From the NCBI GenBank assembly GCA_022826485.1, contig JAJDUU010000037.1:1-61863 (forward strand): DNA of 61,863 bases. Reading direction: 5' to 3'. The translations under genes and the position numbers were made by a program. Shown here piece after piece: positions 42,715 to 52,180 of the stretch. The notes beneath the pieces were generated by a model that had not been told where the DNA came from, did not search any database, and saw only the letters and a program-made list of their open reading frames with translations. The stretch is from Chloroflexota bacterium (GTDB taxonomy: Bacteria; Chloroflexota; UBA11872). The stretch's first letter is position 1, and each line of letters starts with the position of its first letter.

Positions 42715-43653
42715 TCAGCCGGAGGCGGAGCCCAACAGCCCGAGGCGCTCGAGCTCCGGCTTGACTCGCTCGAGATCGGACTCATCCGCCGACGTGTGCG
42801 GCAGTCGCAGGTGCCGCGACGCGATCCCGTTCAGCTCGAGACACGCGCGCCAGAGCGATTGCCACCCGCCGGGGAATGATCCGCCCTGGCGAATGATCTT
42901 GGGGTGACCCGACAAGTCGAATAGCGGCGTCTCGATGTCCCGAACCACTTGCGCCGCGTCGGGTATGTCGCCCGATTGGAGCGATTCCCAGAACCGTCGG
43001 CCGACGTGGGGTGCGAAGCTGGTGGACCAGTCCATGAAGCTGCGGCAGCCATAGGTCCATTGCAGCATGTGGCGTCCGAGCTTGCCGCCGCTCATGAACT
43101 TCCAGTGGCGGTCGAACTCTTCGATCGTCTGCACGGCGTAGGCGTCCGTGCCGTCTTCCTTCATGCAGCAGATATTCGGCTCGTCCACCAGCCGGTGCAG
43201 CATTTCGTGCGGGGGAAACCCGACGACCATCACGGGCATGACCGCCGCCACGAGCTTGTAGTGGGCCGCCATGCCGACGGGATCGCCCAGCTGACCGGAC
43301 GGCGCCGCCATGACCACGTCGGCGCCGACGTCCCGCGCGTAGTGCGCAAATTCAACTGACTGCGTCGTGGCCCATAGGCCGGTCGCGGCCACGACCATCG
43401 CGCGTCCGGCCGTGCGCTCGACGACAAAGCGCGTGATGTCCGCCACTTCCTGCTCGCGCATGTAGGCGAACTGGCTGTCGCCGATCGTGAGCAGCGCGAC
43501 CTGGGTGCCGCCCGCGATGCCGGTCTCGATGATGTTGGCGACGCCGTCGTAGTCGATCGCGCCATCCGCCAGAAAGCTGGTGGGAATGGACATCACCGGG
43601 CCTTCGAGGTGTGTCTTGATCTCGTCGGGCGTCACTCGGTGCGGCTTGGCCAT
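42715..43653 (-). CDS. DHDPS/NAL-family aldolase
   Basis: 312 aa from ATG 43653 (MAKPHRVTPDEIKTHLEGP), with GGGAGAG upstream. Schiff-base Lys in NICCMKEDGTDAYAV, a more classical motif than in the triplet. The tyrosine motif is VMVVGFPPHEM and the substrate loop is LLTIGDSQFAYM. It shares the N-terminal layout (LEGPVMSIPTSFLADGAIDYDG) with the triplet at 20.8-23.5 kb and so belongs to the same expanded group. Divergent from the sialidase-like gene at 43752 with a 98-bp shared upstream region. Confidence 0.85.
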   Translation of the reverse strand: MAKPHRVTPDEIKTHLEGPVMSIPTSFLADGAIDYDGVANIIETGIAGGTQVALLTIGDSQFAYMREQEVADITRFVVERTAGRAMVVAATGLWATTQSVEFAHYARDVGADVVMAAPSGQLGDPVGMAAHYKLVAAVMPVMVVGFPPHEMLHRLVDEPNICCMKEDGTDAYAVQTIEEFDRHWKFMSGGKLGRHMLQWTYGCRSFMDWSTSFAPHVGRRFWESLQSGDIPDAAQVVRDIETPLFDLSGHPKIIRQGGSFPGGWQSLWRACLELNGIASRHLRLPHTSADESDLERVKPELERLGLLGSASG

Positions 43654-43751
43654 GCGCGGCTCTCCCGGCGGGGGATGCCGCAGCGTAGCCCAAGGCATCG
43701 CCGGCACGCTGTTAAGCTTGCGCCCCGATCCTCGCAGGCAAGGAAGACCCG

Positions 43752-45356
43752 ATGCTCGCCACCCCCCGCTACCGCGCCGGCACCAGGCTCGGGCAGATCG
43801 TCGAGCTCCCCGACGGGCAGTTCTTCACGCTGACGGCCGAGGGCAAGCCGCCCTTCCAAGAGACGCTGGGGGGCGCGGCTTTCGACGATCCGTGGACGCC
43901 GGAGCGCCTGGTGATGCGATGCGGTCGCGGCATACCCATCGTCTGGTCCGAGCCGGAGGTGGTGCACACCATGCCCGGCAGCGCGGGGCTCTGGACGCTT
44001 GGTCGAGCCCTCGTCGATCGGAATGGCGACCTGCACGGAATCGGCATGCGGTTCCTGAAGTGGCCCAAGGACATCGAGCGGCCGGGTCGCGACGAGCTGC
44101 GCTGCGACGTCTATCACGTCGCCTCCCGCGACGGCGGCGCCACGTGGGAGCCGCCGCACCGCGTCGACTACGGGCGTGAGTACACCGGGGCGCTGCTGGG
44201 ATTCACGCAGCTATCCAGCGGGCGGCTGCTGCTGCCGCTGCACTTCTACGACTTCGACCGCGAGGCGGGCAAGAATGTGGCCAAGTCGTGCTATTCGGAT
44301 GACGGCGGGCGGACCTGGCACGCCGATTCGACGGAGCTGCCGGTGCCCTCGGGCGGGCGCCATAGTCACTCGGGGGCGGTTGAGCCCACGGCCGCGGAGC
44401 TTGGCGACGGCCGGGTTTGGATGGTCATTCGCACCCAATTCCGGCGTCTGTACGAATCGTTCTCCAGCGACGGGCGAACCTGGACACCGCCGCAACCGAC
44501 GCGCTTCCGGGCGCCGAACTCGCCCTGCTCGGCCGCGCGCCTGGCCGACGGACGCTTGATGCTGATCTGGAACAACACCCAGGGGCCGCCCTTTGGCGGC
44601 GAGACGCGCCAGGTGCACGCATCGCGGCACGTCATGAACGCCGCGCTCTCGAATGACGACGGGGCCACGTGGCAGGGCTACCGCGAGTTTGCACGACAGA
44701 TCGACCACGACAACGTGGACGACCAGGTGAGCTACCCGATCATCAATCCGTTGTCGGACGGTCGCGTCCTGGTCCAGTTCGCGCACGTGATTGCCGGCTG
44801 GCGAAGAGTTGAGACTGACTACGTGGTCTTCGACCCCGATGTGCTGACGGAAACAACCGATGCGGACGACTTCACCCATGGGCTGCGCGGCTGGTCCACC
44901 AACGGCTGTGGCGGCGTGAGCGTCGAACACGAAGACGGTGAGGCGATGCTGCGCTTGCAGCGCGTGGACGACCGGCCCACGGCGGCCGAGCGGAATTTCC
45001 CCTTCGGCCCGAAGGGCGAGCTGCGGTTCGAGATCCGACGCGCGGCGGACGCCATCGGTGTCGACCTCGTGCTGGACGAGGCGTTCTGGCGTCCCAACGA
45101 TCGCCGGACGGACGGCGCCGTGGATGCGTCCCTGGGCATCGCGGAGCTGTCGGCCGGCCTCTGGACGCCCGTGACCGTGGCCTGGGACGTCAGCCGCGGC
45201 GAAGCGCTGGTGAACGTCAACGGCTCGCAGCGTCGGTTGCCGATCCAGGGCGAACCCTTCGGCCTTTGCTATCTCACGCTGTACGGACGCGCGTCCGGTC
45301 CCGAGCTTGCCGGAACCGACGTGCGGCGACTGTCGGTCGAGGTGACGCCCGAGTAG
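43752..45356 (+). CDS. Sialidase-like propeller protein with C-terminal jelly-roll-like domain
   Basis: 534 aa. Residues 1-365 are a sialidase-type propeller with Asp boxes SRDGGATW, SDDGGRTW, SSDGRTW and SNDDGATW; an N-terminal RIP-like RCGRGIPIVWSEPE and a later VWMVIRTQFRRLYESFS could supply arginines. Residues 370-534 form a beta-rich domain (FTHGLRGWSTNGCGGVSVEH, ELRFEIRRAADAIGVDLVLD, RRLSVEVTPE) resembling a concanavalin-type glycan-binding module. It lies upstream of the rhamnosidase and sulfatase on the same strand and probably belongs to the same glycan locus. Confidence 0.83.
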   Translation: MLATPRYRAGTRLGQIVELPDGQFFTLTAEGKPPFQETLGGAAFDDPWTPERLVMRCGRGIPIVWSEPEVVHTMPGSAGLWTLGRALVDRNGDLHGIGMRFLKWPKDIERPGRDELRCDVYHVASRDGGATWEPPHRVDYGREYTGALLGFTQLSSGRLLLPLHFYDFDREAGKNVAKSCYSDDGGRTWHADSTELPVPSGGRHSHSGAVEPTAAELGDGRVWMVIRTQFRRLYESFSSDGRTWTPPQPTRFRAPNSPCSAARLADGRLMLIWNNTQGPPFGGETRQVHASRHVMNAALSNDDGATWQGYREFARQIDHDNVDDQVSYPIINPLSDGRVLVQFAHVIAGWRRVETDYVVFDPDVLTETTDADDFTHGLRGWSTNGCGGVSVEHEDGEAMLRLQRVDDRPTAAERNFPFGPKGELRFEIRRAADAIGVDLVLDEAFWRPNDRRTDGAVDASLGIAELSAGLWTPVTVAWDVSRGEALVNVNGSQRRLPIQGEPFGLCYLTLYGRASGPELAGTDVRRLSVEVTPE

Positions 45357-45465
45357 GGTTGCCGAGAAGCCGACGGTCCTTCGGCCGCCGACGCTTGGCT
45401 TGCCGCAGTTGCCTGCAAGCCGCTGGCGCTACCATGCCGCCATTGGGCGTTGCTGGGAGTGAGCC

Positions 45466-48051
45466 ATGTATTCGATCGCCCCGCCCGAATTGACGGCGGT
45501 ATCGCACTGGCCGGCCCGTTGGATCTGGACCGACGGCGATCCCAAGCCGCGCAACTGCTATCTCATGGCCCGGCGTACCTTCGACCTGCAAGGCGACGCT
45601 GCGCAGGCGGAGTTGCACATTTCGGCGGCCGACCGCTACGTGCTCTGGGTCAACGGACGCTACCTGGGCCGCGGACCGGCGCGCAGCGATCCTCGGCGCA
45701 AGAGCTATGACACCCACGACGTGGCGGCCCACCTGACGTCGGGACGCAACGTCATCGCCGTACAGGCCTACCACTACGGGATCGAAGGCAGCCGCGGCAC
45801 GGGCTGGGGCAGCAGCAGCGGTTCGTCCTACTCGGTCGGTGAGCGGGCGGGACTCTGGGCGCAACTCGATCTCACCCTGGACGACGGCTCGGCGCAAACC
45901 ATCGGCACCGATTCGGACTGGGTCCTGCGACCCGCGCAGGGCTGGCGGACTGATGTCGAGCTCATCAACAGCCTCGTGGGCTTCATCGAGGTCTACGACG
46001 CCGGAGCCGATCCCGCCGATTGGATCGAGCTGGACTTCGACGATGGTGATTGGGCGCGCGCGGTCGAGATCACCGGAAACGACGTGGAGTGGTTCGTCTT
46101 CGAGAAGCGCGAGATTCCTCAGATGGAAGAGCGCATGGTCTATCCGCGCGAGGTCGTCGACGTGGGCGAGACCATCGACCTTGGGCGGCTGGGCCAGATT
46201 GACATTCCCGAGCTGCTGTACAGCGAGCCGCATCTGCCGCTCGAGAATGCGACGGCGGGCGAGGTGTCGGCAGTGCTGGCGCCGGATGCGTCGGTGGCCT
46301 GTTTGCAGAGCGTCTTTGCGCCTGGGCAGGGGATTCGCGCGCCGTACGTGGTGGTGGATTTCGGGCGGCAGCTCTTCGGCTATCCGAGGCTGGAGTTCGA
46401 TGCCCCGGCGGGGGCCATATTGGATGTGACTTACGGCCAGCAGTTGCTGGGCGGGCGCATTCCGGCCGCGCTGCGCTATGGCGACCGCGTCATCACGCGC
46501 GAGGGACGACAGACGTGGCAGGTCGGCGAATACCGCCAGTTCCGCTATCTCCACGTCACCGTTCGCAGCCGACTCACGCCGGTGCGGCTGCGCTCGATCG
46601 GCCTGAACGAGTATCGCTATCCGGCCGACGTCCGCGGACGATTCGAGTGCTCCGACGAAGTGCTGACCAAAGTCTGGACGGCATGCGTCGACACCATGGA
46701 ATCGCACATCGAGGACACGCTGGTGTGCGACTCCTACCGCGAGCGCGTGCCCTGGAGCGCCGGCGACGGCAGCCACGGGGGACGCTTCACCCACGTCGCC
46801 TGGGGCGACCTGCCGGTGGTGGACCGCTACTTCCGCCTGTTCACGTTGAGCGATCGCGGCGACGGGAACCTGATGATGGCCTTCCCGCCCAGCTTCTGGC
46901 CGACGCACGTGAACCAGCACTTCATGCTGCAATGGAGCACGCGCATTCGCGAAATCTACCTCTACGGCGGGCGTCGCTGGGTGCTGGACGAGCTGTATCC
47001 CAGCGTGCGCAAGCAGCTCGATTGGTTCGTTCCGCACCGCGACCGGACGACGGGGCTGCTGACCTGGGTGCACCCGCTCTATCACATCGATTGGACGCCC
47101 AACGACTTTCGCGGGGCGAGCATCATCACCAACTGCCTCTACGTGGCGAGCCTGGAGGACGCGGCGGCGCTGGCGGACGCGGTTGGGCGGGACGATGACG
47201 CGGAGCGCTGGCGCGACATTGCGCGCCAGGTGCGCCCGACGGTGCGCGAGAGCTTCTGGAACGAGGCTCGCGGGCTGTTCGTCGACGCGGTGCGCGACGG
47301 CGCGCAATCTCCGGTGGTGAGCGAGTTGGGGAACTCGCTGGCGATCATGTACGACGTGGCGACGCCGGAGCAGACGGCGCGTATCGCCGACCACCTGGGG
47401 AACCCGCCGGACGACATGGTGCCCACCTCCCCGCTGTTTTACGGCTACGTCGCCGACGCGCTGATGCTCGCCGGGCCGCGACCCGGCGGGACCGAGCGTT
47501 TGAGTGAGCGCTACGCCTACATGATGGGCGCGTCCGACCAGCCCACGATCTGGGAGGGCTGGGACAACTTCACGGCGGGCAACGGCATCGTGCGCGACGA
47601 GCAGATGGCCACCTGGGCCACCGAGCAGCGCGTGCGCCCAGCCGGCGTCCGCAGCCTGGTGCACAGCGGCGGGGTGCTCACCGGCACCGTGCTCTTGGCG
47701 CGGGTGCTGGGTGTCATGCCGACCGGTCCCGGGTTCTGGACCTGCGAGATTCGTCCACGGCCCGGCGAACTGGAATGGGCGCGCGGCGTCCATCCCGCGC
47801 CGCAGGGTGATATCGAGGTCGCCTGGCAGCAGAGTGGCGGGGCCTTCGCGCTTCAGGTGACGATTCCGGAGGGCGTCGCGGCGGAGGTGGTGCTGCCGCG
47901 AACGGATGCGGGACAGTCCGAGCTGATGATCGACGGACGTGCCTCGCCGCTTGACGCGCCGCCGGCGGGCGTCGACGTTGCGGCGGACACGGTCAGCATC
48001 GCGGCGGTAGGTGCCGGCGCGCACACATTCCAACTCCGCGCCGCGGAGTAG
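45466..48051 (+). CDS. GH78 alpha-L-rhamnosidase
   Basis: 861 aa, cytoplasmic by lack of a signal peptide. Domain order: N-terminal carbohydrate-binding-type beta-sandwich (about 15-160, ADRYVLWVNGRYLGRGPAR), concanavalin-like domain, (alpha/alpha)6 barrel from about 400, C-terminal beta domain from about 745. Catalytic block at D422-S-Y-R-E426...D434 (DSYRERVPWSAGD), matching the GH78 D/E/D set in overall spacing, and a second Glu at E697 (TIWEGWD). It removes terminal alpha-L-rhamnose from glycans or glycosides. The sulfatase gene starts 11 bp downstream, so sulfated rhamnose polymers such as ulvan-type material are a plausible target. Confidence 0.88.
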   Translation: MYSIAPPELTAVSHWPARWIWTDGDPKPRNCYLMARRTFDLQGDAAQAELHISAADRYVLWVNGRYLGRGPARSDPRRKSYDTHDVAAHLTSGRNVIAVQAYHYGIEGSRGTGWGSSSGSSYSVGERAGLWAQLDLTLDDGSAQTIGTDSDWVLRPAQGWRTDVELINSLVGFIEVYDAGADPADWIELDFDDGDWARAVEITGNDVEWFVFEKREIPQMEERMVYPREVVDVGETIDLGRLGQIDIPELLYSEPHLPLENATAGEVSAVLAPDASVACLQSVFAPGQGIRAPYVVVDFGRQLFGYPRLEFDAPAGAILDVTYGQQLLGGRIPAALRYGDRVITREGRQTWQVGEYRQFRYLHVTVRSRLTPVRLRSIGLNEYRYPADVRGRFECSDEVLTKVWTACVDTMESHIEDTLVCDSYRERVPWSAGDGSHGGRFTHVAWGDLPVVDRYFRLFTLSDRGDGNLMMAFPPSFWPTHVNQHFMLQWSTRIREIYLYGGRRWVLDELYPSVRKQLDWFVPHRDRTTGLLTWVHPLYHIDWTPNDFRGASIITNCLYVASLEDAAALADAVGRDDDAERWRDIARQVRPTVRESFWNEARGLFVDAVRDGAQSPVVSELGNSLAIMYDVATPEQTARIADHLGNPPDDMVPTSPLFYGYVADALMLAGPRPGGTERLSERYAYMMGASDQPTIWEGWDNFTAGNGIVRDEQMATWATEQRVRPAGVRSLVHSGGVLTGTVLLARVLGVMPTGPGFWTCEIRPRPGELEWARGVHPAPQGDIEVAWQQSGGAFALQVTIPEGVAAEVVLPRTDAGQSELMIDGRASPLDAPPAGVDVAADTVSIAAVGAGAHTFQLRAAE

Positions 48052-48062
48052 CAGGAGCAGCA

Positions 48063-49715
48063 ATGGCCCACCAACAGCGACCGAACTTCCTCTTCATCAC
48101 CACGGACCAGCAGCGCTGGGACGCCATGGGCCACAACAACCCGCACATCCGCACGCCGGCCATGGACTCGCTGGCGCGCGACGGGCTGCGGTTCGACCGG
48201 GCATATCCGACGAATGCCATCTGCATGCCGGCCCGCGCCAGCATGATCACGGGTCGCAGCCAGCGCGGACACCAGGTCTTCGACCACGCGGTGAACATGA
48301 GCGAGTCGATTCCGGTGCTGGGCGATTCGCTGCGGGCGGCGGGTTACACCACGGCGCTGATTGGCAAGGCACACTTCAAGACCGCCGATCTCGAGGACGT
48401 GCTGCCGGACGACCCGCCGCCGGGCGCGCCGGTCAGCGACGAGGACGGGCTGTGGTATGGGCCGTACTTCGGCTTCGACTACGCCGAGATCCACACCGGC
48501 CATGCCTACCCCGCCGGCCACTGGCGGGTGTGGCTGGAGCGGAATCATCCCGAGGGCCTGCGGCTCTGGCGGCAGGATCAGGCGCTGGAGGAGCCCAGCG
48601 GCGCCTTCGCGAGCTGGAAGAACTCGATCCCGGCCGAATGGCACTACACCCACTGGACGGCCGATCGCACCATCGAATGGCTGCGCCGGCGAGACGCCGA
48701 TGAGCCGTTCTTCCTCTGGATGTCATTTGCCGACCCGCACCAGCCGTTCGCCCCGCCGCGGCCGTACTGCGACATGTACGACCCGGCGGCCATGCCCGGG
48801 CCGTTTCCCGAGGAGGACGTGAGCCGCAAGCCCCCGGCCTACCAGTGGGCGCGCGACGGCCTGCCCTACGGCGGCTACAACACCCACGACGGCTGGTCGG
48901 GGGACCACTTCGGCGAGATCGTGGCGCACTACTACGGGCTGACGACGTTCATTGACGACGAGATGGCCCGCGTGCTCGACGAGCTCGACCGGCTGGGCCT
49001 GCGCGACTCGACACACGTCGTCTTCACCTCAGACCACGGCGAGGGCCTGGCGGACCACGGCGTGGCGGCCAAGCCGATGATGTCGTACGAGGCTGTCAAC
49101 CGGGTCCCCATGCTCTGGCGGCATCCGCCGACGGTGGAAGCGGGCAGAAAGTACGACAGCGTGACGACGCACCTGGACATCACGCCGACGGTGCTCGACC
49201 TTGCCGGGGCCGACCCCCTGCTCGGGATGGAAGGCCGCTCGTTTGCGCCGCTGTTGCGCGGTGAGACCGACACCCACCGCGACGCGGTGATCGTGGAGCG
49301 CATCACGGTATTGGGCGGCGGCGGCCGGCGACTGATGGACTCCAAGCAAGGGCGGCGTGGACCGGGCGTCGGCAGCTGGCCGGTCAATCACGATGAGCCG
49401 TTCGAGATTCGGGTCAAGATGCTGGTGACCGACCGCTGGAAGCTCTTGCACTACGGCGGGCAGCCGTACGGCGAGCTCTACGACGTGGTCAACGACCCGG
49501 AGGACATCAACAACCTGTGGGATGACCCCGCGTATGCGGACGTGCGGCGCGAGCTTACCGACCGCCTGCTGGCCGAGTTGATCGACTCCGAGCTTGGCGA
49601 CGCCGTCGCCATCCGCCACGCGCAGGCGCTCGGCGGCGCGCTGCGCGACCAGCGCCTGGTCGAGGGCCAGCCCGAGGCGCGCGCCTCGCTGGAGGGACGC
49701 ACTCGCGGCATCTAG
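48063..49715 (+). CDS. Type I (formylglycine) sulfatase
   Basis: 550 aa alkaline-phosphatase-fold sulfatase. The formylglycine site is C54-x-P-x-R58 (CMPARAS), the Cys-type site matured by FGE. Metal and sulfate residues: D15/Q16 (TTDQQRWD), K102 (GKAHF), H226 (DPHQPF), D324/H325 (FTSDHGEG). No signal peptide is seen, so it would act in the cytoplasm on imported fragments. It follows the rhamnosidase by 11 bp and is surely co-transcribed. No formylglycine-generating enzyme gene is in the window. Confidence 0.92.
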   Translation: MAHQQRPNFLFITTDQQRWDAMGHNNPHIRTPAMDSLARDGLRFDRAYPTNAICMPARASMITGRSQRGHQVFDHAVNMSESIPVLGDSLRAAGYTTALIGKAHFKTADLEDVLPDDPPPGAPVSDEDGLWYGPYFGFDYAEIHTGHAYPAGHWRVWLERNHPEGLRLWRQDQALEEPSGAFASWKNSIPAEWHYTHWTADRTIEWLRRRDADEPFFLWMSFADPHQPFAPPRPYCDMYDPAAMPGPFPEEDVSRKPPAYQWARDGLPYGGYNTHDGWSGDHFGEIVAHYYGLTTFIDDEMARVLDELDRLGLRDSTHVVFTSDHGEGLADHGVAAKPMMSYEAVNRVPMLWRHPPTVEAGRKYDSVTTHLDITPTVLDLAGADPLLGMEGRSFAPLLRGETDTHRDAVIVERITVLGGGGRRLMDSKQGRRGPGVGSWPVNHDEPFEIRVKMLVTDRWKLLHYGGQPYGELYDVVNDPEDINNLWDDPAYADVRRELTDRLLAELIDSELGDAVAIRHAQALGGALRDQRLVEGQPEARASLEGRTRGI

Positions 49716-49770
49716 GACGGCGCTAGCAAACAGCTGACACTGGGGCAAATGGTGTGCAGGCGCCCCAATC

Positions 49771-49848
49771 CGTTCGCCCCCGTATCAAGTACGGGGCAAG
49801 CTCTGAGCTTGTCGAAGGGCGTGGTTCAACAGGCTCACCACGAACGGG
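49771..49848. repeat. Composite dispersed repeat
   Basis: CGTTCGCCCCCGTATCAAGT, ACGGGG, CTCTGAGCTTGTCGAAGGG, then GGTTCAACAGGCTCACCACG. The same modules as at 19543-19652 but with the GGTTC-ACAGGCTC module after rather than before the CCCCCGTATC palindrome. Confidence 0.85.
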
Positions 49849-49882
49849 TCGGTGCACGTCCGACGGGCTTCCGTTGGCCGTC

Positions 49883-50914
49883 CTAGCTGTGGAGCTCCTC
49901 CACGTCGCTCTCGCCGCAGATGTCCATCAGCGTGTGATGGACCGCGAGATCGTGCGCGTAGTCGAACCACGGCTCCTGCTCGCCACGCACGCACGCCGCG
50001 AACTCGTCGATGTCGGCGCGAAACGGCTCGAAGGGGTCGGCGCCGTAGATGTGCCAGCCGTCGGCGCCTGCGCCCGGGCCGCCGGTGTGGATCGCGGCTG
50101 ACGGCACGCGGTCGCCGGCGATCATGAACGGCGTCACGATGGCCTGGGCCTCCGAGCCGTAGACCTCGAAGCTGCGCGGACGCCGGTTCTCGGTTTCGAG
50201 AAAGCTCAACTCGATGGAGGCGAGCGTCTCGGGATACTCCAGCACGACGATGTTCAGGTCGTAGTAGTCCTGCGCCTGGGACTCGGGGCGCACCTGGCGC
50301 TGGAACGGGTGGACGGCGTCGGGGGTGCCGGCAACGGCCATGACCATGTCGAGCGCGTGGCAGCCGAGGTTATAGAAGGCGCCGCCGCGGAAGTAGGGCC
50401 CGCCAAGCTGACGCGGGAGCACATCGGCGCTGAACGGCGAGCCCATGTGCGCCCGCACCAGGTGCACGGTGCCGAAGTCCCCGGCGCGAACCATGTCGAT
50501 CACGCGTCGAAACGGCGGCAGCGGACGGAAGTTGTAGCCGACCTGAAAGAGCAGCCCCTTCTCGCGGGCCGTCCCGATCAGCTCGTCGGCGTGGGCCTTG
50601 GTCCAGCCGCAGGCCTTCTCCATGAGCACGTGCTTGCCCGCGGCGAGCGCCCGGCGGGCGTAGGACGGATTCTCGACCTCGGCCCCGCCGATGACGACGC
50701 CTTTGATTGACGCGTCGCTAAGCACGGCGTCGATGTCGTCGATCCAGGTGATGTGCTGGTAGTCGGGGGTCGTCTCCCGGTCGGCGCGGAACTCAAGGCT
50801 GGGCTCGTAGATGCCAGCCAGGTCGATGTCGGGAGTGTCCCGCAGCCAGCGCGTCTTTGTGCGCGCGTGTCCGTGTTTCGCACCGAGCATGGCCAGGCGG
50901 AGTCGGTCGCTCAT
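49883..50914 (-). CDS. Gfo/Idh/MocA family oxidoreductase
   Basis: 343 aa. N-terminal AMLGAKHGHARTK is an altered dinucleotide loop (G-x-K-H-G-H for GxGxxG). The signature reads VLMEKACGWTKAHAD (EKA for EKP). The substrate domain has GGAFYNLGCHALDMVMAV with the active-site His. Clear family member with an unusual cofactor loop, which may affect NAD versus NADP use or binding. It is 72 bp downstream of a D-2-hydroxyacid dehydrogenase on the same strand. Confidence 0.85.
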   Translation of the reverse strand: MSDRLRLAMLGAKHGHARTKTRWLRDTPDIDLAGIYEPSLEFRADRETTPDYQHITWIDDIDAVLSDASIKGVVIGGAEVENPSYARRALAAGKHVLMEKACGWTKAHADELIGTAREKGLLFQVGYNFRPLPPFRRVIDMVRAGDFGTVHLVRAHMGSPFSADVLPRQLGGPYFRGGAFYNLGCHALDMVMAVAGTPDAVHPFQRQVRPESQAQDYYDLNIVVLEYPETLASIELSFLETENRRPRSFEVYGSEAQAIVTPFMIAGDRVPSAAIHTGGPGAGADGWHIYGADPFEPFRADIDEFAACVRGEQEPWFDYAHDLAVHHTLMDICGESDVEELHS

Positions 50915-50986
50915 GGGGAGAGTCCTTGCGGTGACGTTGGCGGATTGTGTCGGCCATCACCGGCGATGGCAACCGACGTTGGGCGG

Positions 50987-51928
50987 CTAGTACCCCGCGC
51001 GCTTGTCGACCAGGCTCAGCAGCGGCTCGCCAGCCTGAAACCGGCGCAGGTTGTCGGTGAAGAAATCCAGCCAGCGGCGCTCCTCTTCGGTCGACGTGGC
51101 CCGGTGGAACGACAGGTGGAAGCTGTCGATGTCCCACAGGGGCGAGTCGTCAGGCGGCGGCGCGATCTGCAGGCTGGCGCCCGCAAGTCGCCCGTCACGC
51201 AGGGCGTCGGCCAGCGCGTCCAGGTCGTAGAGGGCGTCGCGCCCCGAGACGTCGATCAGGTAGGCCGAGGGCTTCATCAGCGCGAGCTCCCGGGCGCCGA
51301 TGAACTGCTGGGTCTCGGGCGTTTTGGGGACGGCCACCGCCACGTAGTCGGACTCGCGGAGCAGGCGCGGCAATTCGTCCCGAGGCAGCATCTCGTCAAC
51401 GTGCGGATGGTCGCCGCCGTCCGAGCGGCGCAGCGCGATCACGCGCATGCCAAAGGCCTGGGCGAGGCGCGCCAACTCGCGCCCGATGCGGCCGAGCCCG
51501 GCGATGCCGAGCGTCTTGCCCCGCAGCTCGGTCGGCGAGCCGTAGACATAGTCGCGGGCGGGGCGATGCTGCACGTCGTAGATCAGGTTGCGCGCGAACC
51601 CGAGCATCGAGGCCAGGGCGTGCTCGGCGCCCGGCGTGTCGAACACGCCCTTGGAGCAGGAAAAGGGAACGGGGCTGGCGACAAACTCGGGAAACAGCAT
51701 CTTCTCGACGCCGCCCGAGGCGGCGTGCACCCAGCGCAGCCGCTCGGCGCGGGCGAGCATGGCCGCGTCGAAGTCCCCCACGAGCAGCACGTCGGCCGTC
51801 GGCAGGTGAGGCGCGATGGCGTGGGCGTCCCCAACGGCAGCGAGACGCACGCCGGGCACGTCCTCCAGCGCCTCGGCCACGCCGTGCGCGTCGAACGTGA
51901 CGACGACCTGGAGCGGCGATTCGTTCAT
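50987..51928 (-). CDS. Divergent D-2-hydroxyacid dehydrogenase
   Basis: 313 aa. NAD motif GLGRIGRELA (about 144-153) and the fold of the D-hydroxyacid dehydrogenases. Two catalytic positions are altered: the Arg motif NxARG is DVSGRD, the Glu of the DVFxxEP loop is missing (LQIAPPPDDSPLW), and the His motif TPHxxG reads LSFHRATS. It may be a reductase with altered chemistry or a non-enzymatic relative. ATG 51928 is used because similarity begins there; the longer frame to 52024 is unlikely. Confidence 0.8.
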   Translation of the reverse strand: MNESPLQVVVTFDAHGVAEALEDVPGVRLAAVGDAHAIAPHLPTADVLLVGDFDAAMLARAERLRWVHAASGGVEKMLFPEFVASPVPFSCSKGVFDTPGAEHALASMLGFARNLIYDVQHRPARDYVYGSPTELRGKTLGIAGLGRIGRELARLAQAFGMRVIALRRSDGGDHPHVDEMLPRDELPRLLRESDYVAVAVPKTPETQQFIGARELALMKPSAYLIDVSGRDALYDLDALADALRDGRLAGASLQIAPPPDDSPLWDIDSFHLSFHRATSTEEERRWLDFFTDNLRRFQAGEPLLSLVDKRAGY

Positions 51929-52076
51929 GCGGGCTCCGAGAGTTGGGCGGTGCGCCTGATCGTATCGCGTGGCGCCTCTGCCAAATCGCTGCTCGTGGGC
52001 GACTTTGATATCTAAGCGGCGCACGGTGGACCAACGGTGATGGGCGCACTCGATTCGTCCGTTGACTTACGGGGAT

Positions 52077-52103
52077 GGATTCCCGCCTTCGCGGGAATGA
52101 CGG
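52077..52103. repeat. Dispersed GGATTCCCGCCTTCGCGGGAATGACGG repeat
   Basis: Short form of the element at 132-206: a single palindrome with 10-bp arms (ATTCCCGC/GCGGGAAT). It lies in the divergent region between the hydroxyacid dehydrogenase and the HpcH aldolase gene. Confidence 0.85.
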
Positions 52104-52180
52104 ACTCGGAGTGACTCAATGGTCGACGCCGGCGCTGCGATACATTGGCGCGGTTTGAGCGCCCGCCCCCGAGGTCCGCC

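Noticed and set aside
45274-48063. A very long open frame (over 900 codons) antisense to the rhamnosidase gene.
   Set aside because: It mirrors the GC-rich third positions of the sense gene, has no domain I recognise, and the plus strand shows clear GH78 motifs.
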